Shown here: positions 40,892-51,600 of the stretch, piece by piece | Layout: every line of letters starts with the position of its first letter | How positions within the stretch are numbered: the stretch's first letter is position 1 | Assembly (NCBI RefSeq): GCF_020009625.1 | Contig: NZ_JAIHLP010000002.1 | Span: 1,612,001 to 1,676,000 of the forward strand | Length of the DNA stretch: 64,000 nt | Source: Leifsonia poae | GTDB taxonomy: Bacteria > Actinomycetota > Actinomycetes > Actinomycetales > Microbacteriaceae | Direction: 5' to 3' | Translations under genes and position numbers: made by a program | Notes under the pieces: generated by a model | The model's input: only the letters and a program-made list of their open reading frames with translations | Database searches by the model: none | Told to the model about the DNA's origin: nothing

Positions 40892-42724
40892 ATGACCCCG
40901 GAACACCCGCACACGCCCCCAGAACTGCCGCACACACCGTCGACGACGGCGACCCCGCCCGCCCTTCCGCCCTCGACCGTCGAGATGACCGGCGCGGTCG
41001 CCGTGTTGCGCACCCTCGCCCGGCTGGGGGTGACCGACATCTTCGGCATACCCGGCAGTGCGGTGATCCCGATCTATGACGCGCTACCGGCGCAGGACCG
41101 CATCCGCCACATCCTCGTGCGCCACGAACAGGATGCCGGGCACGCCGCCGAAGGCTATGCGGCGGCGACCGGCCGCGTCGGGGTGGCGATCGCCACCTCG
41201 GGCCCGGGGGCGACAAACCTCGTCACCGCCATCGCCGACGCCTTTCTCGACTCCGTCCCGCTCCTCGTGATCACCGGCCAGGTGTTCAGCGAGCTGATGG
41301 GCACGGATGCGTTCCAGGAGGCGGACATTGTCGGGATCACGCTGCCGATCACCAAACACTCGATGCTCGTCACTCGCACGGAGGACATCCCGTCGGCGAT
41401 CGCGGGCGCCTATGAGATCGCAGGGACCGGTCGCCCCGGGCCGGTCCTCGTAGACATCACGAAAGACGCCCAGCAGGGCACAGCCGTGCACGCCTGGCCG
41501 CCCGTCGTGAACCTGCCCGGCTACCGGCCGCCGGCGAAAACCCACCGCCCCAAGGCCCGTCAGGCGGCGCGGCTCCTCGCGGATGCCGAGCGCCCCGTGC
41601 TGTACGTCGGCGGCGGGGTGATCAGGGCCCGGGCGTCCGCCGCCCTGCGCCGGCTCGCCGAGCTGACCGGCGCGCCGGTCGTCACCACGCTGACCGCGCG
41701 GGGCGCGTTCCCCGACTCGCACCCCCACCACCTCGGGATGCCGGGCATGCACGGCAGCGTGCCTGCGGTCCTCGGTCTGCAGGAGAGCGACCTGATCATC
41801 GCCCTCGGCGCGCGGTTCGACGACCGGGTGACCGGTGACCCGGCCGCCTTCGCCCCGGGCGCCCGAGTCGTGCACATCGACATCGACCCGGCCGAGATCT
41901 CGAAGATCCGCCACGCGGACGTGCCCATCGTCGGCGACCTCGCCGCCGTCATCCCGGCACTGACGGAAGAGGTCGAGGCGAACCTCGCCGCGGGCGACTC
42001 CCCCGATCTGACGTCGTGGTGGGTGCGGCTCGACCGGCTGCGCGCCGACTACCCCCTCGGCTTCGAACCCACCTCGGACGGGCTGCTGAGCCCCCAGCAC
42101 ATCATCCGACGGGTCGCCGAGCTCACCGGCCCCGAGGCGGTCTACGTGACCGGCGTCGGCCAGCACCAGATGTGGGCGGCCCAATTCATCCCCTTCGAGC
42201 GGCCGCGCAGCTTTCTCACCTCCGGCGGGGCCGGAACGATGGGATACGCCGTTCCGGCCGCGATGGGAGCGAAACTGGGCGAGCCCGACCGTGTCGTCTG
42301 GGCGATCGACGGGGACGGCTGCTTCCAGATGACGAACCGGGAGCTGGCGACCTGCCTGCTCGAGCACATCCCGATCAAGGTGGCACTCATCAACAACTCG
42401 TCGCTCGGGATGATCCGGCAGTGGCAGAACCTGTTCTACGACGGCCGATACTCCCAATCCGAGCTGAACACCGGGCACGGCAGCGAGCACATCCCCGACT
42501 TCGTTCGAATGGCCGAGGCCTACGGCGCCCACGGCGAGCGCGTCACCCGCGCGGAGGAGGTCGACGACGCCATCCGTCGAGCCCTCACGATCGACGACCG
42601 ACCGGTGGTGATCGACTTCGTCGTCAGCGCGGACGCCCTGGTCTGGCCGATGGTGCCGCAAGGGGTCGGCAACGACCGCATCCGATATGCGCAGGACAGG
42701 TCTCCGGCGTGGGGCGGGGAATGA
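40892..42724 (+). CDS. ilvB: Acetolactate synthase large subunit-like TPP enzyme
   Basis: A 610-residue enzyme of the AHAS family, joining two pyruvates (or pyruvate and 2-ketobutyrate) with TPP, FAD and magnesium. Visible are the catalytic Glu79 in [25 protein letters not shown], the central FAD domain ([15 protein letters not shown]), and the TPP/magnesium motif [15 protein letters not shown] ending in [12 protein letters not shown]. The N-terminal 30 residues are Pro/Thr/His-rich. No regulatory subunit gene ilvN and no ilvC follow, and the gene instead faces a TetR regulator, so it could be an orphan or specialised paralogue. Confidence 0.9.
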   Translation: MTPEHPHTPPELPHTPSTTATPPALPPSTVEMTGAVAVLRTLARLGVTDIFGIPGSAVIPIYDALPAQDRIRHILVRHEQDAGHAAEGYAAATGRVGVAIATSGPGATNLVTAIADAFLDSVPLLVITGQVFSELMGTDAFQEADIVGITLPITKHSMLVTRTEDIPSAIAGAYEIAGTGRPGPVLVDITKDAQQGTAVHAWPPVVNLPGYRPPAKTHRPKARQAARLLADAERPVLYVGGGVIRARASAALRRLAELTGAPVVTTLTARGAFPDSHPHHLGMPGMHGSVPAVLGLQESDLIIALGARFDDRVTGDPAAFAPGARVVHIDIDPAEISKIRHADVPIVGDLAAVIPALTEEVEANLAAGDSPDLTSWWVRLDRLRADYPLGFEPTSDGLLSPQHIIRRVAELTGPEAVYVTGVGQHQMWAAQFIPFERPRSFLTSGGAGTMGYAVPAAMGAKLGEPDRVVWAIDGDGCFQMTNRELATCLLEHIPIKVALINNSSLGMIRQWQNLFYDGRYSQSELNTGHGSEHIPDFVRMAEAYGAHGERVTRAEEVDDAIRRALTIDDRPVVIDFVVSADALVWPMVPQGVGNDRIRYAQDRSPAWGGE

Positions 42725-42739
42725 GCCCGGCGGCCGGCG

Positions 42740-43921
42740 TCAGAGGCGCGACGGGAAGGCGCCGCGCGCTGTCGCCGTGATGGCGAGGGCGACGACCATG
42801 AGTGCAGCGCCGACCCAGGGCAGGGCGCCGGCGCCGGCCGCGTCGAGGGTGACCGCGCCGATGGCCGCCCCACCGGCGATGCCGATGTTGCTCGTCGTGT
42901 TCACCCAGGCGCCGGCGATCTCGGGGGAGGTCGCGTGGGTGCGCACCGAAGCGGCTTGGAAGAACGAAGGCGCGGCCCCGTAGGCCGCGCTCCACACCGC
43001 GGCGGCCAGGAGCACGGCTACGAACGACGGATACCCCAGGCCCACCCCGATCATCCCGAGCGCGGCGACGCCGATCACCGCGACACCGCTCCAGCGCGGC
43101 GAACGGTCGAACGTGGCAGCACCGAACCAGAGGCCGAGCAGCCCGCACGCTCCGATACCGATCAGGAGCGGGCCGATCGCCGCATCCGCAGAGCCCGCAC
43201 CCAGCAAGACGACCGCGATGTACGTGTAGAGCACGAACTGACCGAGATAGGCCACGCCGTTCGCCGTGACCACGGCGACCAGGCGGCGCCGACCCTGGTG
43301 GGTGCCGTTTCCGGGCGGCGGATTCTCGTTGCCCACGCCGGGCAGCACGACCGCGATTCCGACCGTCGTCAACGCGGTGAGGATCGCCAGCGCGCCGAAA
43401 GCGGAACGCCAGCCGAGCACCGTTCCGAGCGAAGTGAGCAGGGGAACGCCGAGGATGAGGCCGCCCGAGATTCCGCCCGCGACGAGCGCCATCGCCCGGC
43501 CGATGAACTCGCGATCCACCAGCCGGGCGGAATACCCGATGCAGACCGAGAAGAAGAGGGCGTGCGAGATACCGCCGAGCGCCCGCCCGACGGCCACGAC
43601 GGCGAAGTTCGGCGCGACGGCCACGAGGGCGTTGCTCACGACGTACAGCGTGAGGGTGCACAGCAGCATCGCCTTGCGCGGGTAACGCCGGGTCAGGACC
43701 GTCAGCGGCACGGCGAGCACCGCCACGGCCACCGCGTATACGCTCACCAGCAGGCCTGCGATGGACTCGCTCACGGAGAACGCCCGGCCGATGGCGGGAA
43801 GAAGGCCCACCGGAAGAACCTCAGTGGTCACGGCGAAGAACGACCCGGCAGTCAGCGCGAGAAGCCCGACCAGGGCAGGCCGGAGCCCGCGGGCCTGCGA
43901 GCCGGCGTCGGGGGTCAGCAC
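42740..43921 (-). CDS. MFS drug/metabolite exporter (DHA1-like)
   Basis: A transporter of about 393 residues with twelve hydrophobic helices. The N-terminal half has the family signature TAGSFFAVTTEVLPVGLLPA (motif typical of AraJ/YdhP-type DHA1 exporters), the loop 2-3 basic motif VLTRRYPRKA, and GRALGGISHALFFSV in helix 4. The substrate is not evident. The start is uncertain: GTG 43921 and GTG 43948 both overlap the upstream TetR gene, so translational coupling is likely. It ends 15 bases from the convergent acetolactate synthase stop. Confidence 0.9.
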   Translation of the reverse strand: MLTPDAGSQARGLRPALVGLLALTAGSFFAVTTEVLPVGLLPAIGRAFSVSESIAGLLVSVYAVAVAVLAVPLTVLTRRYPRKAMLLCTLTLYVVSNALVAVAPNFAVVAVGRALGGISHALFFSVCIGYSARLVDREFIGRAMALVAGGISGGLILGVPLLTSLGTVLGWRSAFGALAILTALTTVGIAVVLPGVGNENPPPGNGTHQGRRRLVAVVTANGVAYLGQFVLYTYIAVVLLGAGSADAAIGPLLIGIGACGLLGLWFGAATFDRSPRWSGVAVIGVAALGMIGVGLGYPSFVAVLLAAAVWSAAYGAAPSFFQAASVRTHATSPEIAGAWVNTTSNIGIAGGAAIGAVTLDAAGAGALPWVGAALMVVALAITATARGAFPSRL

Positions 43922-44565
43922 GGAGCCGAGCCGTCGACGCCCGACCACGGGGCCGGCACGGCGGGCGCCGATTCGCTTCCCGCGACGCGGAACGCCTGCA
44001 GCAGGAAGTGCGCGAGCCGACGAGACGCCTCAGCCGCCGCCGGACCGCCGCCGGAGATCACACCGTTGGTCGCCTGGATCAACAGGATGAGGTCGCTGTG
44101 GTGGAGATCGCTGCGAACCGCACCCGCCGCCCGCGCCCGGTCGACGAGCAGCACGGTGGCCGCGAACGCCCGATGCTGCTGCGCGGCGAACAGGGCCGAG
44201 CCGTGAGGGCGGTCGCACATCAGCTGCGCGAAGGCCCGATCGTCGATCTGCTGGTCGACGATGAACCCGATGTAGGCGGCGAAAGCCTCGGCCGGTTCGA
44301 CGAGCGCCCGTTCGGCGGCGGCTTCGGTGCGGTCGGCGTACGCGGTCATCTTCTCGTCGAGCACGGCCTCGATCAGAGCGTCGTGCGTGGGAAACCGCCG
44401 GTAGACGGTTCCGACGCCGACGCCCGCCCGCCGGGCGATCTCCTCGAGCGAGATGTCGGACCCCTCTTCGGCGAGCGCCGTTCCGGCCGCGCAGAGGATG
44501 GCCTCCCGGTTGCGGGCCGCGTCGGCTCGCAGGGGGCGCTCGTCGTGCTCGGCGGGAGTGCTCAT
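43915..44565 (-). CDS. TetR family transcription regulator
   Basis: A 216-residue regulator. The HTH is ISLEEIARRAGVGVGTVYRR FPTHDALIEAV, and the C-terminal half has the TetR_C features of the SbtR-like group (QLMCDRPHGSALFAAQQHR, LILLIQATNGVISG). Start is ATG 44565 (MSTPAEHDERP). Its 3' end overlaps the MFS gene, forming a regulator-exporter operon, and it diverges from a DoxX gene across two matching inverted-repeat sites (44584-44636). Confidence 0.93.
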   Translation of the reverse strand: MSTPAEHDERPLRADAARNREAILCAAGTALAEEGSDISLEEIARRAGVGVGTVYRRFPTHDALIEAVLDEKMTAYADRTEAAAERALVEPAEAFAAYIGFIVDQQIDDRAFAQLMCDRPHGSALFAAQQHRAFAATVLLVDRARAAGAVRSDLHHSDLILLIQATNGVISGGGPAAAEASRRLAHFLLQAFRVAGSESAPAVPAPWSGVDGSAPC

Positions 44566-44583
44566 CCACGCCAGTCTACCAAG

Positions 44584-44636
44584 TGGAATTGTTCCTCCAG
44601 TTGATGGGTTAGGCTGCAAATGGAATTGTTCTTCCA
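44584..44636. promoter_or_regulatory. Two inverted-repeat operators between TetR-MFS and DoxX
   Basis: TGGAATTGTTCCTCCA (44584-44599) and TGGAATTGTTCTTCCA (44621-44636) are 37 bases apart, each with TGGAA and T(T/C)CCA arms. They occupy the only promoter space of both divergent genes, so the TetR protein probably represses its own operon and the DoxX gene together. Confidence 0.65.
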
Positions 44637-44669
44637 CTCTCCGATCACCCCTTCTCGAAAAGGAACCCC

Positions 44670-45035
44670 ATGGCCATCGCCGTCTGGATCGTCTCCGGCA
44701 TCCTCGCCGCCCTCTACCTCGCCGCCGGCCTCATGAAGAGCCTGCGGCCGAAGGCAGCGCTCGCGCCGAGCCTGCCCTGGGTCGACGACTACTCCGCCGC
44801 CTCTGTGAAGGCCATCGGCATCGTTGAGGTCCTCGGGGCGATCGGGCTCATCCTGCCCTGGCTCACCGGGATCGCGGCCATGCTGACCCCGATCGCCGCC
44901 TCCGGTTTCGTGATCGTGCAGGTTCTGGCGATCGTCGTGCATATGCGTCGTCACGAGAACAAGTCGCTGCCACTCAACATCATCCTGCTGCTGGCCGCCC
45001 TGTTCGTGGCCATCGCCCGCTTCGCCGGGGCCTGA
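44670..45035 (+). CDS. DoxX family membrane protein
   Basis: A 121-residue protein with four hydrophobic helices (3-22, 45-63, 67-89, 97-118) and the DoxX-like pattern WIVSGILAALYLAAGLMKSL with GIVEVLGAIGLILPWLTGI. DoxX relatives act in redox or thiol stress responses at the membrane. AAGGA precedes ATG 44670. It shares its regulatory region with a TetR-MFS pair, which suggests response to a toxic compound or oxidant. Confidence 0.9.
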   Translation: MAIAVWIVSGILAALYLAAGLMKSLRPKAALAPSLPWVDDYSAASVKAIGIVEVLGAIGLILPWLTGIAAMLTPIAASGFVIVQVLAIVVHMRRHENKSLPLNIILLLAALFVAIARFAGA

Positions 45036-45060
45036 TCAGTCAGCCGGGAACCTGACCCGC

Positions 45061-45120
45061 CAGGCGGGGTTCAGCCACGCCAGGCGGGGTTCAACCACGT
45101 CAGGCGGGGTTCAGACCAGA
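45061..45120. repeat. Three 20-bp units over the NUDIX-like stop codon
   Basis: CAGGCGGGGTTCA-containing units begin at 45061, 45081 and 45101. On the minus strand each starts with TGA, the first being the gene's stop codon (45113-45111). The array fills the gap between two convergent genes. Confidence 0.85.
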
Positions 45121-45686
45121 CGGCCCACGGAGGCCAGTGCCGCTTTCAGCAGCACGCCGCGGCCGCCCTCCATCTCTTCGGAGACAGCGGGGGTCACAGC
45201 CTCTTCCGGGCGCATCCAGGTGAGTTCGAGGGCATCCTGACGGGGGTCGCAGGTTCCGGTGACGGGCACGACATAGGCGAGGGAGACCGCGTGCTGGCGG
45301 TCATCGGTGAACGGCGTGACGCCCGGCATCGGGAAGTATTCGGCCACCTGGAACGGCGTGGGGCTTGCCGGAAGCTGCGGGAACGCCATCGGGCCGAGGT
45401 CTTTCTCGAGGTGGCGGAAGAGCGCCTCGCGGATCGTCTCGCCGTACATGACGCGCCCCGAGACGAGCGTTCGGGTGATCTCGCCGACTGCGTTGGCACG
45501 CAGCAGCACACCGACTTCGGTGACCTGACCGAGACCGTCGACCCGCACCGGAACGGCCTCGACGTAGAGCAGCGGCAGCCGCCGCCGGGCCTGCTCCAGC
45601 TCGATGTCGCTCAGCCAGGCCGGACCCTGCTGGGGGCCGTCGTCGGGCGACCGCTCGGGGATCGGGTCTGGGGTGCGCACGCTCAT
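45111..45686 (-). CDS. NUDIX-type hydrolase family protein (DUF4916-like)
   Basis: A 191-residue protein with a NUDIX-like fold: LPLLYVEAVPVRVDGLGQVT as the first strands, then LVSGRVMYGETIREALFRHL, where the Nudix box is present only in a reduced form (E and R/E residues but not the full GX5EX7REUXEEXGU). The partner strands VSLAYVVPVTG and LELTWMRPEEA follow. The family is common in actinobacteria and its substrate is unknown; a lost catalytic box would mean a binding role. Start is ATG 45686. It has no operon partner. Confidence 0.75.
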   Translation of the reverse strand: MSVRTPDPIPERSPDDGPQQGPAWLSDIELEQARRRLPLLYVEAVPVRVDGLGQVTEVGVLLRANAVGEITRTLVSGRVMYGETIREALFRHLEKDLGPMAFPQLPASPTPFQVAEYFPMPGVTPFTDDRQHAVSLAYVVPVTGTCDPRQDALELTWMRPEEAVTPAVSEEMEGGRGVLLKAALASVGRLV

Positions 45687-45794
45687 GCCCCGATCCTACG
45701 GAACAGGGGGCGGCCGTGCGCGATCCTGCGAGAACGGTGGACAAAATCCCGGGTAGCGCCCCTGTGGAGGAGCCGGACAGTCGGAGGCAGCACA

Positions 45795-46484
45795 ATGGAG
45801 CGACCACCCGACCCAGGAGCCCGCGTGACACTCACCCCACCCGACCTCACCATCGACCGCGACGCCGTGCTCTGGTCGGCCTCCGAACGCGACCGCGCCG
45901 GCCGCCCCCTCCTCGTGCTGCTGCACGGCTACGCCTCCGACGAAGCCGACCTGTTCGGAATCGCGGCCTACCTGCCACTCGAGCCCGTGATCGCCTCCGT
46001 GCGCGCGCCCATTCCCGAAGGTCCCGGCTTCGCCTGGTTCTCGCGGTTCACCAATGTTCCCGCCGACCCGATCGCCGCCAACGCCGACGCGGCCGCGCTG
46101 GCGGTGCTCGACTGGCTCGACGAACAACCGCCGACGCCGACCGGACTGCTCGGCTTCTCCCAGGGCGGCGCGGTGGCCTTGCAACTGCTGCGCCTCGCGC
46201 CCGACCGATTCGACTACGCCGTGCAGCTCTCCGGGTTCGCGGTGCAGGGAGACTCGGCGGGGGATGCGCGACTGGGCGAACGACGGCCCCCGGTCTTCTG
46301 GGGCCGCGGCACCCTCGACGAGGTCATCCCCGCGACCTCGGTGGCGCGGACGGCGGATTGGCTCCCGGGCCACTCCACCCTCGACGCCCGCATCTACGAG
46401 GGGATGGGCCACGCCATCTCCTCCCGCGAGCTCACCGACATCGGCGCCTTCATCCGTCATCACCTCCCCACCCCCGCCGCCTGA
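45795..46484 (+). CDS. Alpha/beta hydrolase, phospholipase/carboxylesterase family
   Basis: A 229-residue serine hydrolase. The oxyanion region is LLVLLHGYASDEADLF, the nucleophile elbow is LLGFSQGGAVAL (catalytic Ser), and the Asp and His are in WGRGTLDEVIP and YEGMGHAISS. The size and motif order match the Abhydrolase_2 group of small carboxylesterases. Start is ATG 45795 with GGAGG eight bases upstream. Its last bases enter the first copy of a 131-bp direct repeat that separates it from lhr. Confidence 0.92.
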   Translation: MERPPDPGARVTLTPPDLTIDRDAVLWSASERDRAGRPLLVLLHGYASDEADLFGIAAYLPLEPVIASVRAPIPEGPGFAWFSRFTNVPADPIAANADAAALAVLDWLDEQPPTPTGLLGFSQGGAVALQLLRLAPDRFDYAVQLSGFAVQGDSAGDARLGERRPPVFWGRGTLDEVIPATSVARTADWLPGHSTLDARIYEGMGHAISSRELTDIGAFIRHHLPTPAA

Positions 46485-46773
46485 ATTCAGGAGAAACCTC
46501 CCTCCTGAACTCAGGAGAAGCCTCGCGCTGACGCCCGCACAGCCCTGAAAACCGGACCCTGCGGTCGGCCAGAGCCCGGATGTCCTGAGAAACGGCGATG
46601 AAGGTCGTGCGGGGGAGCGCTGGGTGGTGGCGATGGATGCTGCTGAATTCGGGAGAAGCCTCCCTCCTGAACTCAGGAGAAACCTCGCGCTGACGCCCGC
46701 ACAGCCCTGAAAACCGGACCCTGCGGTCGGCCAGAGCCCGGATGTCCTGAGAAACGGCGATGAAGGTCGTGCG
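46481..46773. repeat. 131-bp direct repeat pair (copies B and C of the dispersed element)
   Basis: 46481-46611 and 46643-46773 are the same 131 bases with three differences, spaced 162 bases apart. Each holds two palindromic boxes (CTGAATTCAGGAG type and CTCCTGAACTCAGGAG) and a full dispersed element (46542-46594 and 46704-46756). The pair fills the 337-base gap between the esterase and lhr. It contains no open frame of note. Confidence 0.9.
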
Positions 46774-46821
46774 TGAGGGTGCGGGGTGTCGGGTGTCGGT
46801 CGTTGGGGAGAGGATAGAGGG

Positions 46822-49800
46822 ATGAGCGATGTGCTCGACCGCTTCTCCCCCGCCACGCGTGAGTGGTTCGCGGGGGCCTTCGCCGAGCCGACCCCGGCGC
46901 AGATCGGGGCGTGGGATGCGATCTCCCGTGGCCGCAATGCCCTCGTCATCGCCCCGACCGGCTCGGGCAAGACGCTCGCCTCCTTCCTCTGGGCGATCGA
47001 CCGGCTCGCGGCCCGTAACGAGGCAACCTCAGAAGCGGCGGCCGCGGCGGCAACAGCGGCCACGGTCGCGGCGGCAACGGCGGCAACAGCGGCCACGACC
47101 GCGGCCGACGCAGCGGTCGTGGCAGCGCCGCGCATCCCCGGCACTCGCGTGCTCTACATCTCGCCGTTGAAGGCGCTCGGCGTGGATGTCGAACGCAATC
47201 TGCGGGCACCGCTGGTCGGCATCACGCAGACGGCGAAGCGGCTGGGCGCCGAGCCTCCGCATGTGTCGGTGGGGGTGCGTTCGGGCGACACCCCGTCGGC
47301 CGATCGGCGGGCTCTGGTGAAAACGCCGCCCGACATCCTGATCACCACGCCCGAGTCGCTGTTCCTCATGCTCACCTCGGCGGCGAGGGAAACCCTCGCC
47401 ACCGTCGAGACGGTGATCATCGACGAAGTGCATGCCGTCGCGGCCACGAAGCGCGGAGCCCACCTGGCCCTCTCGCTCGAACGGCTGGATGCGATGCTGA
47501 CGCAGCCGGCGCAGCGCATCGGGCTGTCGGCGACCGTTCGCCCGCCGGAGGAGGTGGCCCGCTTCCTCGGCGGCCGCGCACCGGTGGAGGTGGTGGCGCC
47601 GCCGTCGGGCAAACGGTTCGACCTGCGTGTCGTCGTGCCGGTGCAAGACATGAGCGAGCTCGGCACCTCAACCTTCTCGCCGGACTCCGACGACGGCTCT
47701 CCCTCATCGGGGTCGATCTGGCCGCACGTCGAGGAGGCCATCGTCGACCGCGTTCTCGCGCACCGGTCGTCGATCGTCTTCACGAATTCGCGGCGGCTCG
47801 CCGAGCGGCTGACGGCGAGGCTCAACGAGATCTATGAGGAGCGCATCCTCGGCGGCACGGCGGGTGACGTTTCTGAGAACGGGCCGGCCCGCCGGGCGCC
47901 CGCCGAGCTGATGGGAGCCTCCGGGCAGACCCGAGGCTCGAGAGAGGCCGTCGCCGACGAGCCCGGATCCCTGGTGCTCGCCCGCGCCCACCACGGCTCG
48001 GTGAGCAAGGAGCAGCGCGCCCTGATCGAGGACGATCTCAAATCCGGGCGACTGCGCTGCGTCGTGGCCACGTCGAGCCTGGAGCTCGGCATCGACATGG
48101 GCGAGGTCGACCTCGTCGTGCAGGTGGAGTCGCCGCCGTCGGTGGCCAGCGGACTGCAACGCGTGGGCCGGGCCGGGCATCAGGTGGGCGAGGTCTCGCG
48201 CGGGGTCGTGTTCCCCAAACACCGGGCCGACCTCATCCACTCGGCGGTGGCGAGCGAGCGGATGACGTCGGGGCTCATCGAAACCCTGCGCATTCCCACC
48301 AACCCGCTCGACATCCTCGCCCAGCAGACCGTGGCGGCGGTGGCACTGGAGCCGATCGATGCCGACGACTGGTTCGACACGGTTCGCCGCAGCGCCCCCT
48401 TCTCCACGCTGCCTCGCAGCGCCTACGACGCCACCCTCGACCTGCTGGCCGGCCGGTACCCGTCTGACGAGTTCGCCGAGCTGCGCCCCGCGTGGTCTGG
48501 GATCGCGACACCGGCACCATCACCGGGCGTCCCGGCGCGCAACGGCTGGCGGTGACCAGCGGCGGCACGATTCCCGACCGCGGGCTTTTCGGGGTGTACA
48601 TGGTCGGCGAGAAGGCGAGCCGCGTGGGCGAGCTCGATGAGGAGATGGTCTACGAGTCGCGCGTCGGCGATGTGTTCGCCCTCGGGTCGACGAGCTGGCG
48701 CATCCAGGAGATCACCCATGACCGGGTGCTCGTGAGCCCCGCCTTCGGCGAACCCGGGCGGCTGCCGTTCTGGAAGGGCGACGGTCTGGGGCGGCCCGCC
48801 GAGCTCGGCCGCGCGGTCGGCGCGTTCGTACGGGAGGTGAGCACCGCCTCCCCGACGGATGCGGAACTGCGCTGCGTCGAGGCCGGGCTCGACCCATGGG
48901 CGACCGCCAACCTGCTGTCTTTCCTGGCCGAACAGAAGACCGCCACCGGGCACCTCCCCACCGACAGGACCCTCGTCGTCGAGCGGTTCCGCGACGAGCT
49001 GGGCGACTGGCGGGTCGTGATGCATTCCCCGTACGGCATGCAGATCCACTCCCCGTGGGCGCTCGCGGTGCAGGCGCGGGTGCGGGAGCGTTTCGGGGTG
49101 GACGGTGCAGCGATGGCCGCCGACGACGGGATCATCGTGCGCATCCCGGACACCGAATCGCAGCCGCCCGGCGCCGAGCTCTTCGTGTTCGAGCCGGCGG
49201 AACTGGACGAGCTCGTGACGACGGAGGTGGGCGGTTCGGCCCTGTTCGCCTCGCGGTTCCGCGAGTGCGCGGCCCGGGCGCTTCTGCTCCCCAAATACAA
49301 CCCGGGCAAACGTTCACCGCTCTGGCAGCAGCGGCAGAAGGCTTCGCAACTGCTGGAGGTGGCCCGCAAGTACCCGACCTTCCCGATCATCCTCGAGACC
49401 GTACGCGAGTGCCTGCAGGATGTCTACGATCTGCCCGCGCTGAACGAAGTGACGCAGCAGATCGCCGAGCGCCGCATCCGTCTCGTCGAGTCGAGCACGG
49501 AGGCCGCCTCACCGTTCGCGCGCTCGCTGCTCTTCGGGTATGTCGCTGCGTTCATGTACGAGGGCGACAGTCCCCTGGCGGAGCGGCGCGCCGCCGCCCT
49601 CTCGCTCGACGCCGGCCTGCTTGCCGAGCTGCTGGGGCGCGCCGAGCTGCGGGAACTCCTCGACCCGGCCGTGATCGAACGCGTGGAACGCGAGCTGCAG
49701 CGGCTGGCGGCCGACCGCCGCGTGCGGGGAACCGAGGGCGTCGCCGACCTGCTGCGGATGTTCGGACCGCTCTCGGTGGCGGAGGTGGCCGCGCGGCTGC

Positions 49801-51578
49801 AGGGGGATGTGCCGGAAGCCGGCGACGACCCGGCCGCCGCCGGCGCGACCGCGGCCGACCCGGCCACCGCATCCGCCCACCTCACCGCTTTGGTCGATGC
49901 CAAGCGGGCGCTGCTCGTGACGATCGCCGGCGCGGAACGGTTCGTGGCCATCGAAGATGCCGCCCGGCTGCGCGATGCGCTCGGGGTTCCGCTGCCGATC
50001 GGGGTTCCGGCGGCGTTCATCGAACCTGTGGACGACCCGCTCGGCGATCTGGTCAGCCGCTACGCCCGCACCCACGGCCCGTTCGCCGCGGGCGACGTCG
50101 CCGACCGGTTCGGGCTGGGCGCGGCCGTGGCGCAGGATGCACTTCGACGGCTCGCGCACGATCGCCGTGTCGTCGACGGGGAGTTCCGCCCGCACGCGCA
50201 CGGCGCGGAATGGTGCGACGCCGAGGTCCTGCGCCGGCTGCGGCGACTGTCGTTGGCGGCCCTCCGGCACGAGGTGGAGCCGGTCGAACCGACGACCTTC
50301 GCGAGGTTCCTGCCCGATTGGCAACATGTGGGCGGTTCTCTGCGGGGTGTGGATGCGGTGGCCTCGGTGATCGAGCAGCTGGCCGGCGTGCGCATCCCCG
50401 CCTCCGCCTGGGAGTCGCTCGTGCTGCCCAGCCGGGTGTCCGACTACAGTCCGGCGATGCTGGATGAGCTCACCGCCACCGGTGAGGTGGTCTGGGCGGG
50501 CGACGGCGCGCTACCCGGCGCCGACGGCTGGGTGAGCCTGCACCTCGCCGAGTCGGCCGCGCTCACGCTCGCCCCACCCATCGACCACGAGGCCGACGAG
50601 TTGCAGCGTTCCGTCCTCGCGGCGCTGGGGCGCGGCGGAGGGTTCTTCTTCCGTCAGCTCTCCGATGCGCTGGGCGCGGAGGCCGGCGCGCCGGTCGACG
50701 ACACGGCGCTGGTGACCGCGCTCTGGGATCTGGTCTGGGCCGGGCGCCTCACCAACGACACGCTTGCCCCGCTTCGCACGCTCACCGGCTCCTCCGGCGC
50801 CCACAAACGCCCGAAGCAGGCGCCGCGCTCGCACCTCTATCGCGGCCGGGCCGCCGCGCGGTCGGCCATGGTCACGCGGATGGGCCCGCCCACCGTCGCC
50901 GGCCGCTGGTCGCTCCTGCCGGACCGCGACCTCGATCCGACCGTTCGCGCCCACGCCACCGCCGAAACCCTGCTCGACCGGTACGGTGTCGTCACCCGCG
51001 GCGCAGTCATGAACGAGGGTGTTCCGGGCGGGTTCGCCCTCGCGTACAAAGTGCTGAGCGGCTTCGAGGAGACCGGGCGGGCGCGCCGCGGCTACTTCGT
51101 CGAAACGCTCGGCGCCGCCCAGTTCGCGACCGGCGCCACCGTGGACAGGCTGCGCTCCTTCGCCCGCGACACCACTCAGCGGCCCGAGTACGCCGCGGTG
51201 GCACTGGCCGCCACCGACCCGGCCTCCCCCTACGGCGCTGCCCTGCCCTGGCCGGCCGTTCCCGGCGAGGCGGGCACCGGCCATCGGCCCGGCCGGAAAG
51301 CCGGAGCCCTGGTCGTGCTGGTCGACGGAGCCCTCACGGTCTATGTGGAGCGCGGCGGCAAGAGCCTGCTCTGTTTCGCCGCCCCAGACGACGGCGACGC
51401 CGAACCCGCGCTGCGGGCGGCCGCGACCGCCCTGGCCGCCCTCGTCACGCGCGGCCGCGTGGACAAGCTCGCGGTGGAGACGGTGAACGGCGCATTCGTG
51501 CTCGGCAGCCCATTCGGAGACGCCCTCGCCGATGCCGGCTTCCTGGCGACGCCGCGCGGGCTGAGGCTGCGCACATGA
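46822..51578 (+). CDS. lhr: Lhr-type large ATP-dependent helicase, interrupted by a one-base frameshift
   Basis: A superfamily 2 helicase in DNA repair. The first frame (to about 48490) has Q/Walker A IAPTGSGKTLASF at 44-56, VIIDEVHAVA, LSATV, and the C-terminal RecA motifs ASLELGIDMGEVDLVVQV and QRVGRAGH. The second frame continues from VVWDRDTGTITGRPGAQRLA through the winged-helix and large C-terminal domain. One extra C in the CCCC run at 48486-48489 restores FAELRPRVVWDRD and a 1,585-residue protein. Residues about 67-102 are an Ala/Thr-rich insert that Lhr proteins normally lack. ATG 46822 follows GATAGAGG. nei2 follows after 22 bases. Confidence 0.93.
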
Positions 51579-51600
51579 CCACCCGGCGAGCGGCACGCTG

